Assembly: GCA_950295325.1 (NCBI GenBank)
Contig: OX485803.1
Span: forward strand, 28,208,001-28,272,000
Source of the DNA: Polytrichum commune
Lineage: Eukaryota > Streptophyta > Polytrichopsida > Polytrichales > Polytrichaceae
Length of the DNA: 64,000 nucleotides
Direction: 5' to 3'
Below are positions 1-11,772 of the stretch, piece after piece. A model generated the notes under the pieces. The model ran no database searches. It was given only the letters and a program-made list of their open reading frames with translations, and had not been told where the DNA came from. A program made the translations under genes and the position numbers. Numbering within the stretch: position 1 is the stretch's first letter; every line of letters starts with the position of its first letter.

Positions 1-1160
1 GGCGGAGGAATCGGATGAACTTTGTCTCCAATCGTCCATCGTTCGGTTCAGAGCAGGTGAGCTGTGGTTTCCTGTATAGACTTGAAATTGTTTGTGTCAA
101 TGACGAAGGTTCATTCTTCGAGGCCATTGATGATTTCATCTCTTTCGTTGATAGTCAACCGTCACAGTGAAGTTTCGTGCACAGTAGGTAAACTTAGCTT
201 AATCACTGCCATGACCAGAATCGATCAGAAGGTTCCGTGGGGTGTGAAGAGTCTGTTTGTTGTGGATTGCCTCCTGCTGATCGGTAGGTAAGTCTATTAA
301 TGGGTTTTTAGTGTCGGAATGTTGAAACGAGAGAAGGAAGGAAGGTGCGTATGTAGTGGCGACGATCTCCTGGACTATCTTATCTTGGCGCTTTGCCAAA
401 AGTTGCACCGAATTCTTTTTCCCCATCGTTAGTGTCGGCAAGTTGACTTGTCGCATCACAAGTGAATGGCGGGTGGATGTGTACTAAGTTATTTCTGTAA
501 GTTTCTTGAATTGTTGGGGAGAATATTGCACTCTTCTGTCTCAATTTCTGGAAGTAGTACTCTGTCGGTATGACTTGTCTGTGGCCTTGCGTGCTTGAAC
601 TCTTTGATTCTTCTCTTTGGTTCGTCATGAGTAATTCGGTATAGGCAAAGATGTCCGACAGCGAATTGCCGACAATGGCAAGCAAGTTGCGGGGAGGATT
701 CATTAGGCCTATTGCGTTGAATGCTAAACTTGCGACTTTAGGAATGTCTTTCTTGATCATCGAACGGGAGAAAGAGCCTCTAGTGCACTAGAATTCTAAT
801 AATTGTGCTCTGGGATCGTGGGTACGTCAATCGGTGGTGTCAGCATGCACAGGCGAGTAATCTCGTGCAATGTCAATTATGGGTAATTGCACTCACTCAG
901 AATCATGGGTACATTTGTTGCAGTTGTAGGTTGGACAACCCCGGGTATTGCTTTGTGTTGGTATGCAATCCTGTAAGGCATGTAGTTGTTAGTCAGTGAC
1001 TTAGCTTACATTGATCAGTTTGTAAGTCTTGAAATTTGTGTTGCACTAGGAAATTTATGATGAGGCATCAACAAATTTGTCAGTATCTGGTTTAAGGACG
1101 CAATCACAGTAGCAGTTTCAGGGAGAGACTCACTGAAACTGAATAAATCAGGGAACTAAT
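1..1160. other. No firm gene; weak minus-strand ORF
   Basis: No recognisable gene. The longest open frame is a minus-strand stretch at 760-380 (126 codons) with a fairly even amino-acid composition. A second minus-strand frame at 459-199 overlaps its end in another phase. They could be the edge of a gene cut by the window, but I see no domain and no clear splice pattern. Confidence 0.2.
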
Positions 1161-1550
1161 CACTCTGATTGTAACAATACCCAGTTGGCTTCTGTACAAA
1201 GTCTAGACTACGTTCTAAGTAATTTTTGTTCTGTTAAATGGCTTTTAAAAGCCACATCATTTCACCGCCTTTTGTCATGTGAACCCAAATGGTTCAATGG
1301 ACTGTCTTTAATACCCATATTAGTTGCAAATGTTGCAAATTAATATAAGGAAAGGTCTTTGTTTCGTTTAGATTTGTCACGTCGGGGAGTTCCCACACCT
1401 CAGGGTTGTAATCACGCCTGTTACCATTCAAGAGTCCTCGATGAACAGGGTGCACAAGATGTTTGACAGCTACCGGACCAAACAGGACGGAACTCTAATA
1501 TTCAAGAAAATCTTGGCACTGGAATTCAATACAAAAGGATAAATTGTTCA
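1161..1550 (+). repeat. Direct duplication, copy A (exon-like)
   Basis: This segment recurs at 2170-2560, offset about 1009 bp and clearly alignable throughout. It contains a possible exon that follows an acceptor-like TTTCGTTTAG at 1371. The frame reads through a GEFP...VVITPV stretch, an IQESSMNRV stretch and FDSYRTK.DGTLIFKKIL, and ends in TAA at 1540-1542. I do not recognise the protein. Many differences from copy B are synonymous, which suggests the segment was once translated. Confidence 0.5.
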
Positions 1551-2169
1551 ATTGGAGTATTTGGAGTGCATAATCGCGGAAAAAAATCCTGAATTGTGAT
1601 CTGATGCCTTGGTTATGCGTATAAATGCACATGTTTCAGGGTTTACTGGAAAGTTTATTTTGAGTCACATCCAAAGCATGGTCTAAAATTTGTTGAATTT
1701 CATAAGTTTATTGTCGTACAGTTAATAAACTATGTGACAAGAGCTTGTGGCCTAGATTATTGATGTCAATGTCAGATATGAATGTATTTTAGCTCCTTGA
1801 CATAAGATAATGCACTAAATAAAGCTTCAAACCTGTAGATATAAAAGAATGACTTGTAGACTCAGTTATGACCAGTTGTGTTCAGTATTGAGTGTATAGT
1901 AGTTATTGATATTTGAAGACTGAGTCCAATCTCTTTCAAACATGCATCGCTATGATGTTTGCTTTTTGATCCTCACTGAACCACATAACAATCAAATCTA
2001 GAGGTCGGATTAAGAACACTAGGTACTTCAGACCCATCTACCGTAGTTGCAATTGGCCCCAAAGTTATTCTCTACTTATGGAGTGGGTCTGAATTGAAGG
2101 GCACTGCTTTCTTTGATGCACCCCTAGATGTTGTGAGCCGGAACATTGTAAGACTACCTTGGCCCAGGT

Positions 2170-2560
2170 CACCCTGATTGTTGCAATACCCAGCTAGCTT
2201 CAGTACGAAGTCCAGGCTATACTCTTAAGTAATTTTTGTTTTCTTCAATGGCTTTTAAAAGCCACATCACTTCACCTCCTTTTGTCATGTCCACCCAAAT
2301 GGTTCAATGGACTCTTTTTAATACCGGTGTTAGTTGCAAATGTTGCAAATTAATATCAGGAAAGGTCTTTGTTCTGTTTAGTTTTGTCACGTTGGGGAAT
2401 TCCCAAACCTCAATGTTGTAATAACGCCTGTCGCCATTCAAGAGTCCTCGATGAATAGGGTGCAGAAGAGGTTTGACAGCTATCGGACCAAACGGGATGG
2501 AACTCTAATATTCAAGAAAATCTTGTCATTGGAATTCAATATAAAAAGGATAAATTGTTC
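2170..2560 (+). repeat. Direct duplication, copy B (exon-like)
   Basis: Second copy of the 1161-1550 segment. An acceptor-like CTGTTTAG at 2381 precedes the same reading frame (GEFP...VVITPV, IQESSMNRV, DGTLIFKKIL). Here the frame stays open past the end of the repeat to 2654. Relative to copy A, codons such as GAG/GAA, ATC/ATA, GTT/GTC, AAC/AAT, TAC/TAT and GAC/GAT differ silently. The function is unknown. It may be a gene fragment or an exon of an unresolved gene. Confidence 0.5.
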
Positions 2561-2654
2561 ACTTTCAGTCCGGTTTACAATCTGGTTATTGCAGATGTTT
2601 CATCGTAGGTTTGCTATTGTAGCATGGGTTTGGTTGTGTAAATCCAATGGGTGA

Positions 2655-3399
2655 AAGTTGGAGAACATGGAAAACGAACCAAAGAACACCCACATACCTT
2701 ATGGTCCAGCTCATGTTTTGAAGTTTTTTATAACAACTCTATATTACATTATTATAGAATTATTATCAGCTCTGAAATGGTTTTATTATGTAAGGACCCT
2801 TGGAGTATATCCCACTTGCTAGCACCTTGGGCCAACACTGCCCTTGTTTAGTAGTCCTTTTGGTGCTTTTGTTTTACCTCTGTCCATGTGAATTGTTGGA
2901 CATTTGGCAGGTTTGTGAACCGTACATAATTGTGGACAAAAGTCCTTCTGATGTAAGAGGATCATCCATGGTGACTTTTTTATTAGTTGTCTACATATCG
3001 TGAAGCATACTTGTAGTGTGGTGGTTTCTTTTGGAGTTTCTGGGAGAGACCTGCTATCGAAGGATCTGGAACAATTTACAAAGTGCTAAACTATGTGTAG
3101 GGAGTGCTTGATTGCATGTGGTTTCTGTTGGTAGTGAATATTCATCTAATTCAAAGGGTCTCGTCGGCTCAAGAGAGGATGCAGGCGTGTAGGTTTGAAA
3201 TATTTGCAGTCCTGAGTGAAGGGAGAGACCACCTTGTGATATGTTGAAGCAAATTATTAACGTGTAAGGGCTTAGGGGTCTATCAGATTCTACTCTTGCT
3301 TTTGGCTCCCTTAAAGTGAGTGGAGGTTGAGAATCGTGTGGTGGGGTTTGTGATGCCACTATCAAACAATGGTGTCATCCCAATCTTTGTTGCGAGTTG
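2655..3399. other. Intergenic, nothing recognised
   Basis: Short overlapping frames on both strands, with no coding signature, RNA gene or repeat that I can support. Confidence 0.3.
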
Positions 3400-4340
3400 A
3401 TTATGAGATGAATTCCTCAATTTGGGTTCCCCGTTTTGATGTTTGGTCAACTGTCTCATTCCAGTCTATTGTGCATAGCAACTCATTGCTGCCATCTTTC
3501 TTGGTCATTGTTTGTAGGAAAGATGTAATTCATGTTTTGATAGAAAGTATGAATTTCAGGGTGCATCATGGTCTTCATGTGTATTGCAAAATCATAAAGG
3601 AAACACAATCCACATATTGTCCACATTTTGGATTTGGTTGCAAGGGTGTAGTAATTCGGAGAGCCTTAGTAATGTTGGGGTGACGATATGTGTATATGAT
3701 GTATAGTGACTCTTTATCACTCGAATTTCACACTTGAAGGAGAATATATAGCCAATCAAGTGGGTGCATCCAATTGCCTTGTATTTCTTCAATGAGGGTC
3801 AAGGGAGTGCTTCTTTCGAGTATGTTTGTCGTTGCTTTAAGGTAATATTGTAAATTATTATATTTTGAGCTATTAAGAAAAAAACTTCATAGTAGTAAGA
3901 GTAATTTGTGTAAAATATCCTCTTGAACTCTTTGATTCACCTACCTTATCGAAATGCAATAGAGACTCAATTTTTAGATGTTGAGGCCTTGTTGGAATTT
4001 AGGGTCCCGTAGGTGATCAATACACCTCCTCTTGATTGTGGAGTATGATGTTTGTTCATGGTGAACTCAAAGACATATTCACTTTGTGGCAATAAATGTG
4101 TTGGGGTTTGGATGACGGGTGCCTACATTAGGGTTGTTACACTTCTTTCTCTAGCAACAATTCTTGTGGATTGGTGTTGTTTGATTTTGAGTTGACTTTG
4201 GTGTTGGTTTTTGCATATGTTAAGTACGTTCATGCATGTACAAAATCTATCAATCTACCATGAGGATGTACATGGAGTTGAAGTTTTGTTGTCTATATGG
4301 TTCATTGGTAAACTCTTGACAAAATTGGTGTGGAACAATT
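3400..4340 (+). repeat. Upstream duplication, copy A
   Basis: First copy of a diverged direct duplication whose second copy (about 4500-5370) runs up to the receptor start. Anchors shared in the same order are a segment ending in a GAAAGATGTAATT-like string, one with CACCTACCTTAT...GAAATGCAATAGAGACT, one with CTCTAGCAACAATTC, and one with CATGAGGATGTACATGGAGT. Offsets of about 1.05-1.1 kb are consistent with one tandem duplication followed by divergence. Confidence 0.55.
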
Positions 4341-4499
4341 CAGATGGAGCATTGAACTACCGTAGTCTAGTAACCCTCTTGGAAGTTTTTTTGTCCTTTG
4401 CCCATGTGAAATGTGGGACTTCCAACATAATTTCATCCTTACAAGTGTCAGGTTCTTAGAGAATTTGCCGAGTGTCAATTGTTCATTTTAAGCCAATTA

Positions 4500-5370
4500 C
4501 AAGTTTCCTTTGGATTATTTAAAACAAGTTCTCCAATTTGCGGTTCATTTGGATTGACGTCTGATCAACGGTGTTGTTTCAATCCATTGTGTGGCATGTC
4601 ATTACAATCGTCATTTTTGGTGATCGATTGCAGGGAAGATGTGATTGATGTTTTGGGGCATCCTCATCCTCATGTCTTGTAAAATTACAACATTTAGTGA
4701 TTCTAATTTCCAATTGGTCACCTGGAAGGAGACTACATAGCCTATCAAGTGAGTGCATCCAAGTACCTTCTAATCTTGGATTATCTTCTTGAATCATGAT
4801 TCACCTTGTTTTTAATAGTTGATTAGCTTGTGTTGCCTAGTGGTTTCAAATTACAAGTTCCAAATTTTTGGTCGTAGTCTGAGTATTGAAAGTGGGCTAG
4901 GAATGATTTTATGGGTGGTTTTTGATTCTAATAGGTGTCAATGTGACAAATTTATTTGGTTTCCTATAAAATTACTATCATCTAGGTATTGAGGACATAA
5001 ATATGAGGAAGACCAATTCTTGTAAAATATAACGTCGATAAACCTACCTTATTGGAATGCAATGGAGACTCCATAATAAGATTTTGAGGCACTTGTTGGG
5101 GTTTAGTAGGTGTATGCCCCATAAATGTGGGTTCATGGTCAAGTCAATGACATCATTCATTTTATGACAATGATGTGTTTGGGTTTGTAAGAAGAGGATT
5201 ATGTAGGAGGGTTGTAGGAGCTACTTCTCTAGCAACAATTCCTTTGGTGTTGGTTTGCATATGGTAATGAGCGTCTTGCACATATGATTTGGATCCATCA
5301 TGAGAACCTAAATAAAGTTGAAATAGTGATCTTTGTATGGTTCATGGATACATTTTTGATATTATCGGTG
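4500..5370 (+). repeat. Upstream duplication, copy B (TNL leader region)
   Basis: Second copy of the 3400-4340 segment. Its 3' end carries an acceptor-like ATTATCGGTGCAG at 5373, only 10 bases before the receptor ATG. This copy therefore probably includes the promoter or a leader intron of the receptor gene. The equivalent place in copy A has no receptor exon after it. Confidence 0.5.
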
Positions 5371-5383
5371 CAGGCAAATCCAA

Positions 5384-8300
5384 ATGGGAAAAAGAGGGAG
5401 CTCTTCATTCGAAAATGAAATAAATGAAAACAAAAAACAAAAACAAAGTGCTTCATTTGAAAAAGAAAAAGAAACAAAAACGGAGGATGTCAACAAAGGG
5501 ATGGAGCTTGATTCACAAGATGTGAGCCCAGAGGCATTGGGCTATTATGATGTTTTTTTGAACCACCGTGGACCGGATGTAAAACGTTCCTTTGTTTCGC
5601 ACTTGTATAAATCACTTCGTGATCGTGGTTGTAATCCATTTTTGGATGCTAAATCTCTTATTAAGGGTAACCATGCCTGGAACTCCATCAATGAGGCTCT
5701 CCATGGGGTTCGTGTGCATCTTGCAATATTTTCTAAGGGTTATGCTGAATCAAAATATTGTCTTAACGAGCTGGTTGATATGATGAAAAGCCCCAAGAAG
5801 GTTATCCCTGTGTTTTTTGAAGGTGTTGAGCCTGGGCATCTTCGTTTGATCGAAAGTGGACCCTTGGCTAAGGCTTTTGAAAAGCACTTGGGAAAGAATC
5901 GAGACGAGGATGTAAAGAGGTGGAAGAGTGCCCTATTGGAAGCTTCTCATCTTACAGGATTTCGATATTCCGATTACAAGTAAGCACCATATGGACCTCT
6001 ATAATTGTTTAATGTAGAATTTGATTAGATTTTCACAAGTGTTAACATTCCATCATTTATGGTTGCTTGGTGATTTGTTCATAGAATTATACAATGTATT
6101 GTATGCCTCTGATTTCGAATGGATATTTGGGGTCACAGCGATGAATGTGCATTCATGGAAGATATTGTGGCTAGAGTTTTGGAAGCTTTTGGCCCAGTTC
6201 AACTCCCTCCTGCGCGGTACCCGGTGGGGTTAGAGCAATCATCGGAGGTGGTTTTGAACATTTTGAACCAAATGGGCAACACCGTGGGTGCTGTGGGCTT
6301 AACTGGCAAAGGCGGGATTGGCAAAACGACTCTTGCCACACACATATACAATGAGCAAAACAATTTTACTTGTCGAAGTTTTTTAAGGGAGGTGAAGGAT
6401 GCAAACATGGAGAATCTAAAAGAAAAAATGGTAAAGGACTTGCTAAAAGAGGATATGAAAAAGATTGGTGGTTTTGAGCGTTATTTTGAACAAATGAAGA
6501 AGAAAAAAATATTTGTTGTTGTGGACGACATTGTAAAACGTAGTCAATTCGATGAGCTTATACCGGACTTAAATAATCTTGCTGGAGGAAGTCGAGTGTT
6601 GATCACATCTCGAGATCAAAGCGTATTGAACAACATAATGAGGGATGCTGGAGAGAAGTTGTTGCATGAGGTGCAAGAGTTGAGCGCATCAAACTCTCTA
6701 CAACTTTTTTTGAAGAGTGCCTTTCACAACGATATTCCAAGTCCTAGACTTCGTGATTTGTCGAGAGATATAGCAAAGGAATGTGGTGGTTTACCTTTAG
6801 CCTTGGAAGTTACTGGAGAGTTTTTGTTTGACAAAAGGGGGGATGAAGCATTATGGCATGAGGCAATGGAGGCACTCCACAAGAACAAAGAAATTTTGGA
6901 TCGTCTCAAATTGAGCTACAATAGCCTTGGTGAAGTTGAACAAGAAATGTTTTTGGATATAGCCTTCTTTCTTGTTGGTGCGCCTAAGGACGTGGCATTG
7001 GATTTTTGGAACTCAGATGATTTCTTTAGCCCAGCATCTACATTTCTACGTAAACTTATTGATAGGTGTCTACTTAAGGTGGATGAGATTGGTCTCCTTA
7101 CTATGCACGATCTTTTGCGAGACATGGGACGTGATGTGGTCATGAAGAAATCACCACGGAATGAAGGGGAGCAAAGCCACTTGTGTAGTCCTTTAGCAGT
7201 CACCAAAATTCTTGAACAAAATAAGGTAACATTCATGATTGCCTTGACATATTTATCACATGTATTTGTCCATGTCGTCAAATTCCTTTGAAATCTCTTA
7301 TGTTGATTCACAACACATGTATCAATTGTGTACGAGAATCAAGGCAACTTATTTGTTGGAAGGATAGTTATGTTAAGAATATAATATATCCTAGAGAAGA
7401 GAAGAAATCAGGTAGATGTTTTAGGTGAAGTTTACAGAACAATTTGGTGCACAAATGATAAGTAGTATTTGTTTCCAAGGTATTATGAGTATTAAGTGCT
7501 TTGCAACAAATTAGTTTGTTTATATATCTAAGGTTTGTCTCGCAGGGTACTGAAAAAGTGCGAGGACTGACAACAAGTGGAATTCAAAATAGAGGAAACG
7601 GAATCGAAGCAATTTGGCAAGCTGAACATTTTGCAAGTTTGAATGAACTTCGAATTCTCATATTGGAAGATTGTGATGTGAAAGGCGATTTTTCAAAATG
7701 GTCAAGGGAATTGAGATGGTTGCAATGGAGGCATTTGAATCTTATTGAGTTGCCTAAGGATTTGCAATTACCCAACTTAATAGTGTTGGATCTTGCATAC
7801 AATGAGCACCTTTGTTGTATTTGGCCTAAAGACTTTGAAATACAGGTAAAACTCTCATTGAACTTGATGCATTGATTGTGAATCTTCTACAATAAAGATG
7901 AGTGTAAGTTTCATGTATTAAAAACATGACTTAATGAAGTCTTAGTTACGTGGGTTTCTATGAAAAAATTGCTCTAAGAGTTTTATGAATAAAAGTAGTT
8001 ATGACGAAAATAGGAGGTGTAACATTTCCTCTATTGCATCTTAAATTCGTGTTCCTAGATTGGAATGAGTAGATTGAAGTTGGTATAAGTCATACTTGGG
8101 TTGCCCATTCTTATTCTCTACAATGATAGAGCAATTTATATAAACTCTTTGCATGTTTATTATCTTCATGGTTAACTTGGTCTTGTTGCCATTTTTCATT
8201 GTACATAAAATATAAAACCTCACAAGAATGTGGTTGTAATGTTCTAGATACCGTTTCCAAGGTTGCATATGTTAAACCTTGAGGAATGTTGCAATCTTCG

Positions 8301-11300
8301 AGAGCTACCTAAATCCATAGGTGGGCTTACAAACTTGAGAGTTTTAAACATATCGTACTCAGGAGTGCAAGAACTTCCGAAGGATTTTGGGAGACTACAA
8401 AATCTTGAAGAGTTCCATGCAATTGGTTGTTCTTCCTTGTCAAGGTTACCGGAATCGTTGGGTCAGTTGCCAAACTTGGGAAGATTGGGCCTGGGAGGTT
8501 GTGACCGCCTTCAAAGCCTACCTACATCTATTGGTGGGCTCACGAAGTTGAGAGTTCTAGGCATATGGTTCTCAGGAGTGCAAGAACTTCCGGAGGATTT
8601 TGGGAGACTACAAAGTCTTGTAGAGATCGATGGAGCTCATTGTTCCTCCTTGTCAAGGTTACCGGAATCATTGGGTCAATTGCCAAACCTGAAAATATTG
8701 GGCCTAGAAGGTTGTGGCCAGCTTCAAAGCCTACCTACATCTATTGGTGGGCTCACGAAGTTGATACTTCTAATTATATCGAACTCAGGAGTGCAAGAAC
8801 TTCCGGAGGATTTTGGGAGACTACAAAGTCTTGTAGAGATCGATGGAGCTCATTGTTCCTCCTTGTCAAGGTTACCGGAATCATTGGGTCAATTGCCAAA
8901 CCTGAAAATATTGGGCCTAGAAGGTTGTGGCCAGCTTCAAAGCCTACCTACATCTATTGGTGGGCTCACGAAGTTGATACTTCTAATTATATCGAACTCA
9001 GGAGTGCAAGAACTTCCGGAGGATTTTGGGAGACTACAAAGTCTTGTAGAGTTCGATGCAAGTTTTTGTTCCTCCTTGTCAAGGTTACCCGAATCATTGG
9101 GGGTCTTGCCAAACTTGGAAACATTGGACCTGGAAGGTTGTGGTCGCCTTCAAAGCCTAGCTACACCTATTGGTGGGCTCACGAAGTTGAGAGATCTAGA
9201 CATATCGAACTCAGGAGTGAAAGAACTTCCGGAGGAATTTGGGAGACTGCAAAGTCTTGTAGAGTTCAATGCAGGTGGTTGTTCTTCTTTGTCAAGGTTA
9301 CCGGAATCATTGGGGGAGTTGCCAAACTTGGAAAGATTGCACCTCGAAGATTGTGACCAACTTGAAAGCCTACCTACATCGTTTGGTGGGCTCACGAAGT
9401 TGAGAGATCTAAACATATCGGGGTTAGGACTGAAAGAACTTCCGGAGGATTTTGGGAGACTACAAAGTCTTGTAGAGTTCAATGCAAGTGGTTGTTCATG
9501 CTTGTCAAGGTTACCGGAATCATTGGGTCAATTGCCAAACCTGGAAACATTGGACCTAGAAGGTTGTGGCAGCCTTCAAAGCCTACCTACATCTATTGGT
9601 GGGCTCACGAAGTTGAGATTTCTAATTATATCGAACTCAGGAGTGCAAGAACTTCCGGAGGATTTTGGGAGACTACAAAGTCTTGTAGAGTTCAATGCAA
9701 GGTGTTGTTCCTCCTTGTCAAGGTTACCGGAATCATTGGGTCAGTTGCCAAACTTGGAAACATTGGACCTGGAAGGTTGTGGTCGCCTTCAATGCCTAGC
9801 TACACCTATTGGTGGGCTCACGAAGTTGAGAGATCTAGACATATCGGACTCGGGACTGCAAGAACTTCCGGAGGATTTTGGGAGACTGCAAAGTCTTGTA
9901 GAGTTCAATGTAGGTGGTTGTTCTTCCTTGTCAAGGTTACCGGAATCATTGGGTCAGTTGCCAAACTTGGAAAGATTGTACCTCGAAGATTGTGACCAAC
10001 TTGAAAGCCTACCTACATCGTTTGGTGGGCTCACGAAGTTGAGAGATCTAAACATATCAGGGTTAGGACTGAAAGAACTTCCGGAGGATTTTGGGAGACT
10101 ACAAAGTCTTGTAGAGTTCAATGCAAGTGGTTGTTCATGCTTGTCAAGGTTACCGGAATCATTGGATCAATTGCCAAACCTGGAAACATTGGACCTAGAA
10201 GGTTGTGGTCGCCTTCAAAGCCTACCTACATCGTTTGGTGGGCTCACAGAGTTGAGAGTTCTAAACATACAGCATTCAGGAGTGCAAGAACTTCCGGAGG
10301 ATTTTGGGAGAGTACAAAGTCTTGTAGAGTTCAATGCAAGGTGTTGTTCCTCCTTGTCAAGGTTACCGGAATCATTGGGGGAGTTGCCAAACTTGGAAAG
10401 ATTGTACCTCGAAGATTGTGACCAACTTGAAAGCCTACCTACATCGTTTGGTGGGCTCACGAAGTTGAGAGATCTAAACATATCGGGGTTAGGACTGAAA
10501 GAACTTCCGGAGGATTTTGGGAGACTACAAAGTCTTGTAGAGTTCAATGCAAGTGGTTGTTCATGCTTGTCAAGGTTACCGGAATCATTGGGTCAATTGC
10601 CATACCTGGAAACATTGGACCTAGAAGGTTGTGGCAGCCTTCAAAGCCTACCTACATCGTTTGGTGGGCTCACAGAGTTGAGAGTTCTAAACATACAGCA
10701 TTCAGGAGTGCAAGAACTTCCGGAGGATTTTGGGAGACTACAAAGTCTTGTAGAGTTCAATGCAAGGTGTTGTTCCTCCTTGTCAAGGTTACCGGAATCA
10801 TTGGGTCAGTTGCCAAACTTGGAAAGATTGTACCTCGAAGGTTGTTTATGCCTTCCTAGCTTACCTACATTTGTTGGTGGGCTCACGATGTTGAGAGTTC
10901 TAAACATATGGCACTCGGGAGTGCAAGAACTTCCGGAGGATTTTGGGAGATTACAAAGTCTTGTAGAGCTCAATGCAAAGGGTTGTTCCTCCTTGTCAAG
11001 GTTACTGGAATCATTGGGTCAATTGCCAAACCTAGAAACATTGGACCTAGAAGGTTGTGGCCGCCTTCAAAGCCTACCTACATCTATTGGTGGGCTCACG
11101 AAGTTGAGAGTTCTAAACATACAGCACTTAGGAGTGCAAAAACTTCCGGAGGATTTTGGGAGACTACAAAGTCTTGTAGAGTTCAATGCAAGGCGTTGTT
11201 CCTCCTTGTCAAGGTTACCGGAATCATTGGGTCAATTGCCAAACCTGGAAACATTGGACCTGGAAGGTTGGGTCTGCCTTCAAAGCTTACCTACATCTGT

Positions 11301-11772
11301 TGGTGGGCTCACAAAGTTGAGATTTCTAAACATATCGGACTCAGGAGTGCAAGAACTTCCGGAGGATTTTGGGAGACTGCAAAGTCTTGTAGAGTTCAAT
11401 GCAGGCGGTTGTTCTTCCTTGTCAAGGTTACCGGAATCATTGGGGGAGTTGCCAAACTTGGAAAGATTGTACCTCCATGATTGTGACCAACTTGAAAGCC
11501 TACCTACATCGTTTGGTGGGCTCACGAAGTTGAGAGTTCTGAACATACAACATTCAGGAGTGCAAGAACTTCCAGAGGATTTTGGGAGACTGCAAAGTCT
11601 TGTAGAGTTCAATGCAAGGGGTTGTTCCTGCTTGTCAAGGTTACCGGAATCATTCGGTGAGTTGCAAAACTTGGAAACATTCTACCTCCTAAATTATGAC
11701 CAATTTGAAATCCTACCTACATTTGTTGGTGGGCTCACGATGTTGAGAGTTCTAAACATATGGCACTCATGA
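5384..11772 (+). CDS. TIR-NB-LRR (TNL) immune receptor, four exons
   Basis: Intracellular immune receptor of the TNL class. TNLs sense pathogen effectors, and their TIR domains act as NAD-cleaving enzymes on assembly. Exons that keep frame through GT-AG sites are 5384-5979, 6139-7225, 7546-7845 and 8248-11772, giving 1835 residues. The TIR domain is about residues 54-190, with VFLNHRGPDVK at its start and the probable catalytic Glu129 in YCLNEL. The NB-ARC has a P-loop GKGGIGKTT (Lys261), kinase-2 VVVDD (about 325-329), CGGLPLAL (about 414-421) and MHD at 521-523, so all nucleotide-binding motifs look intact. Exon 3 links to the LRRs. Exon 4 is a tandem LRR array that stops at TGA 11770-11772, where other units have GGA. 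LRR-like sequence continues after the stop, so the receptor may be recently truncated. I see no post-LRR domain. The domain assignment is secure. Whether the gene is functional is uncertain. Confidence 0.9.
8517..11772 (+). repeat. 213-bp LRR tandem array
   Basis: The LRR exon is built from a 213-bp unit (71 residues, three LRRs), with unit starts at 8517, 8730, 8943, 9156 and so on every 213 bp to 11712. All units are in frame. Units at 8590-8800 and 8803-9013 are almost identical. A higher-order pattern is visible: the DCDQLESLPTSFGG variant recurs at 9369, 10008 and 10434, and the block 9156-9794 (639 bp, three units) resembles 9795-10433. This is the expected result of repeated unequal crossing-over. 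Variable positions fall after LNIS and VEFNA, which would be on the LRR surface. Confidence 0.92.
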
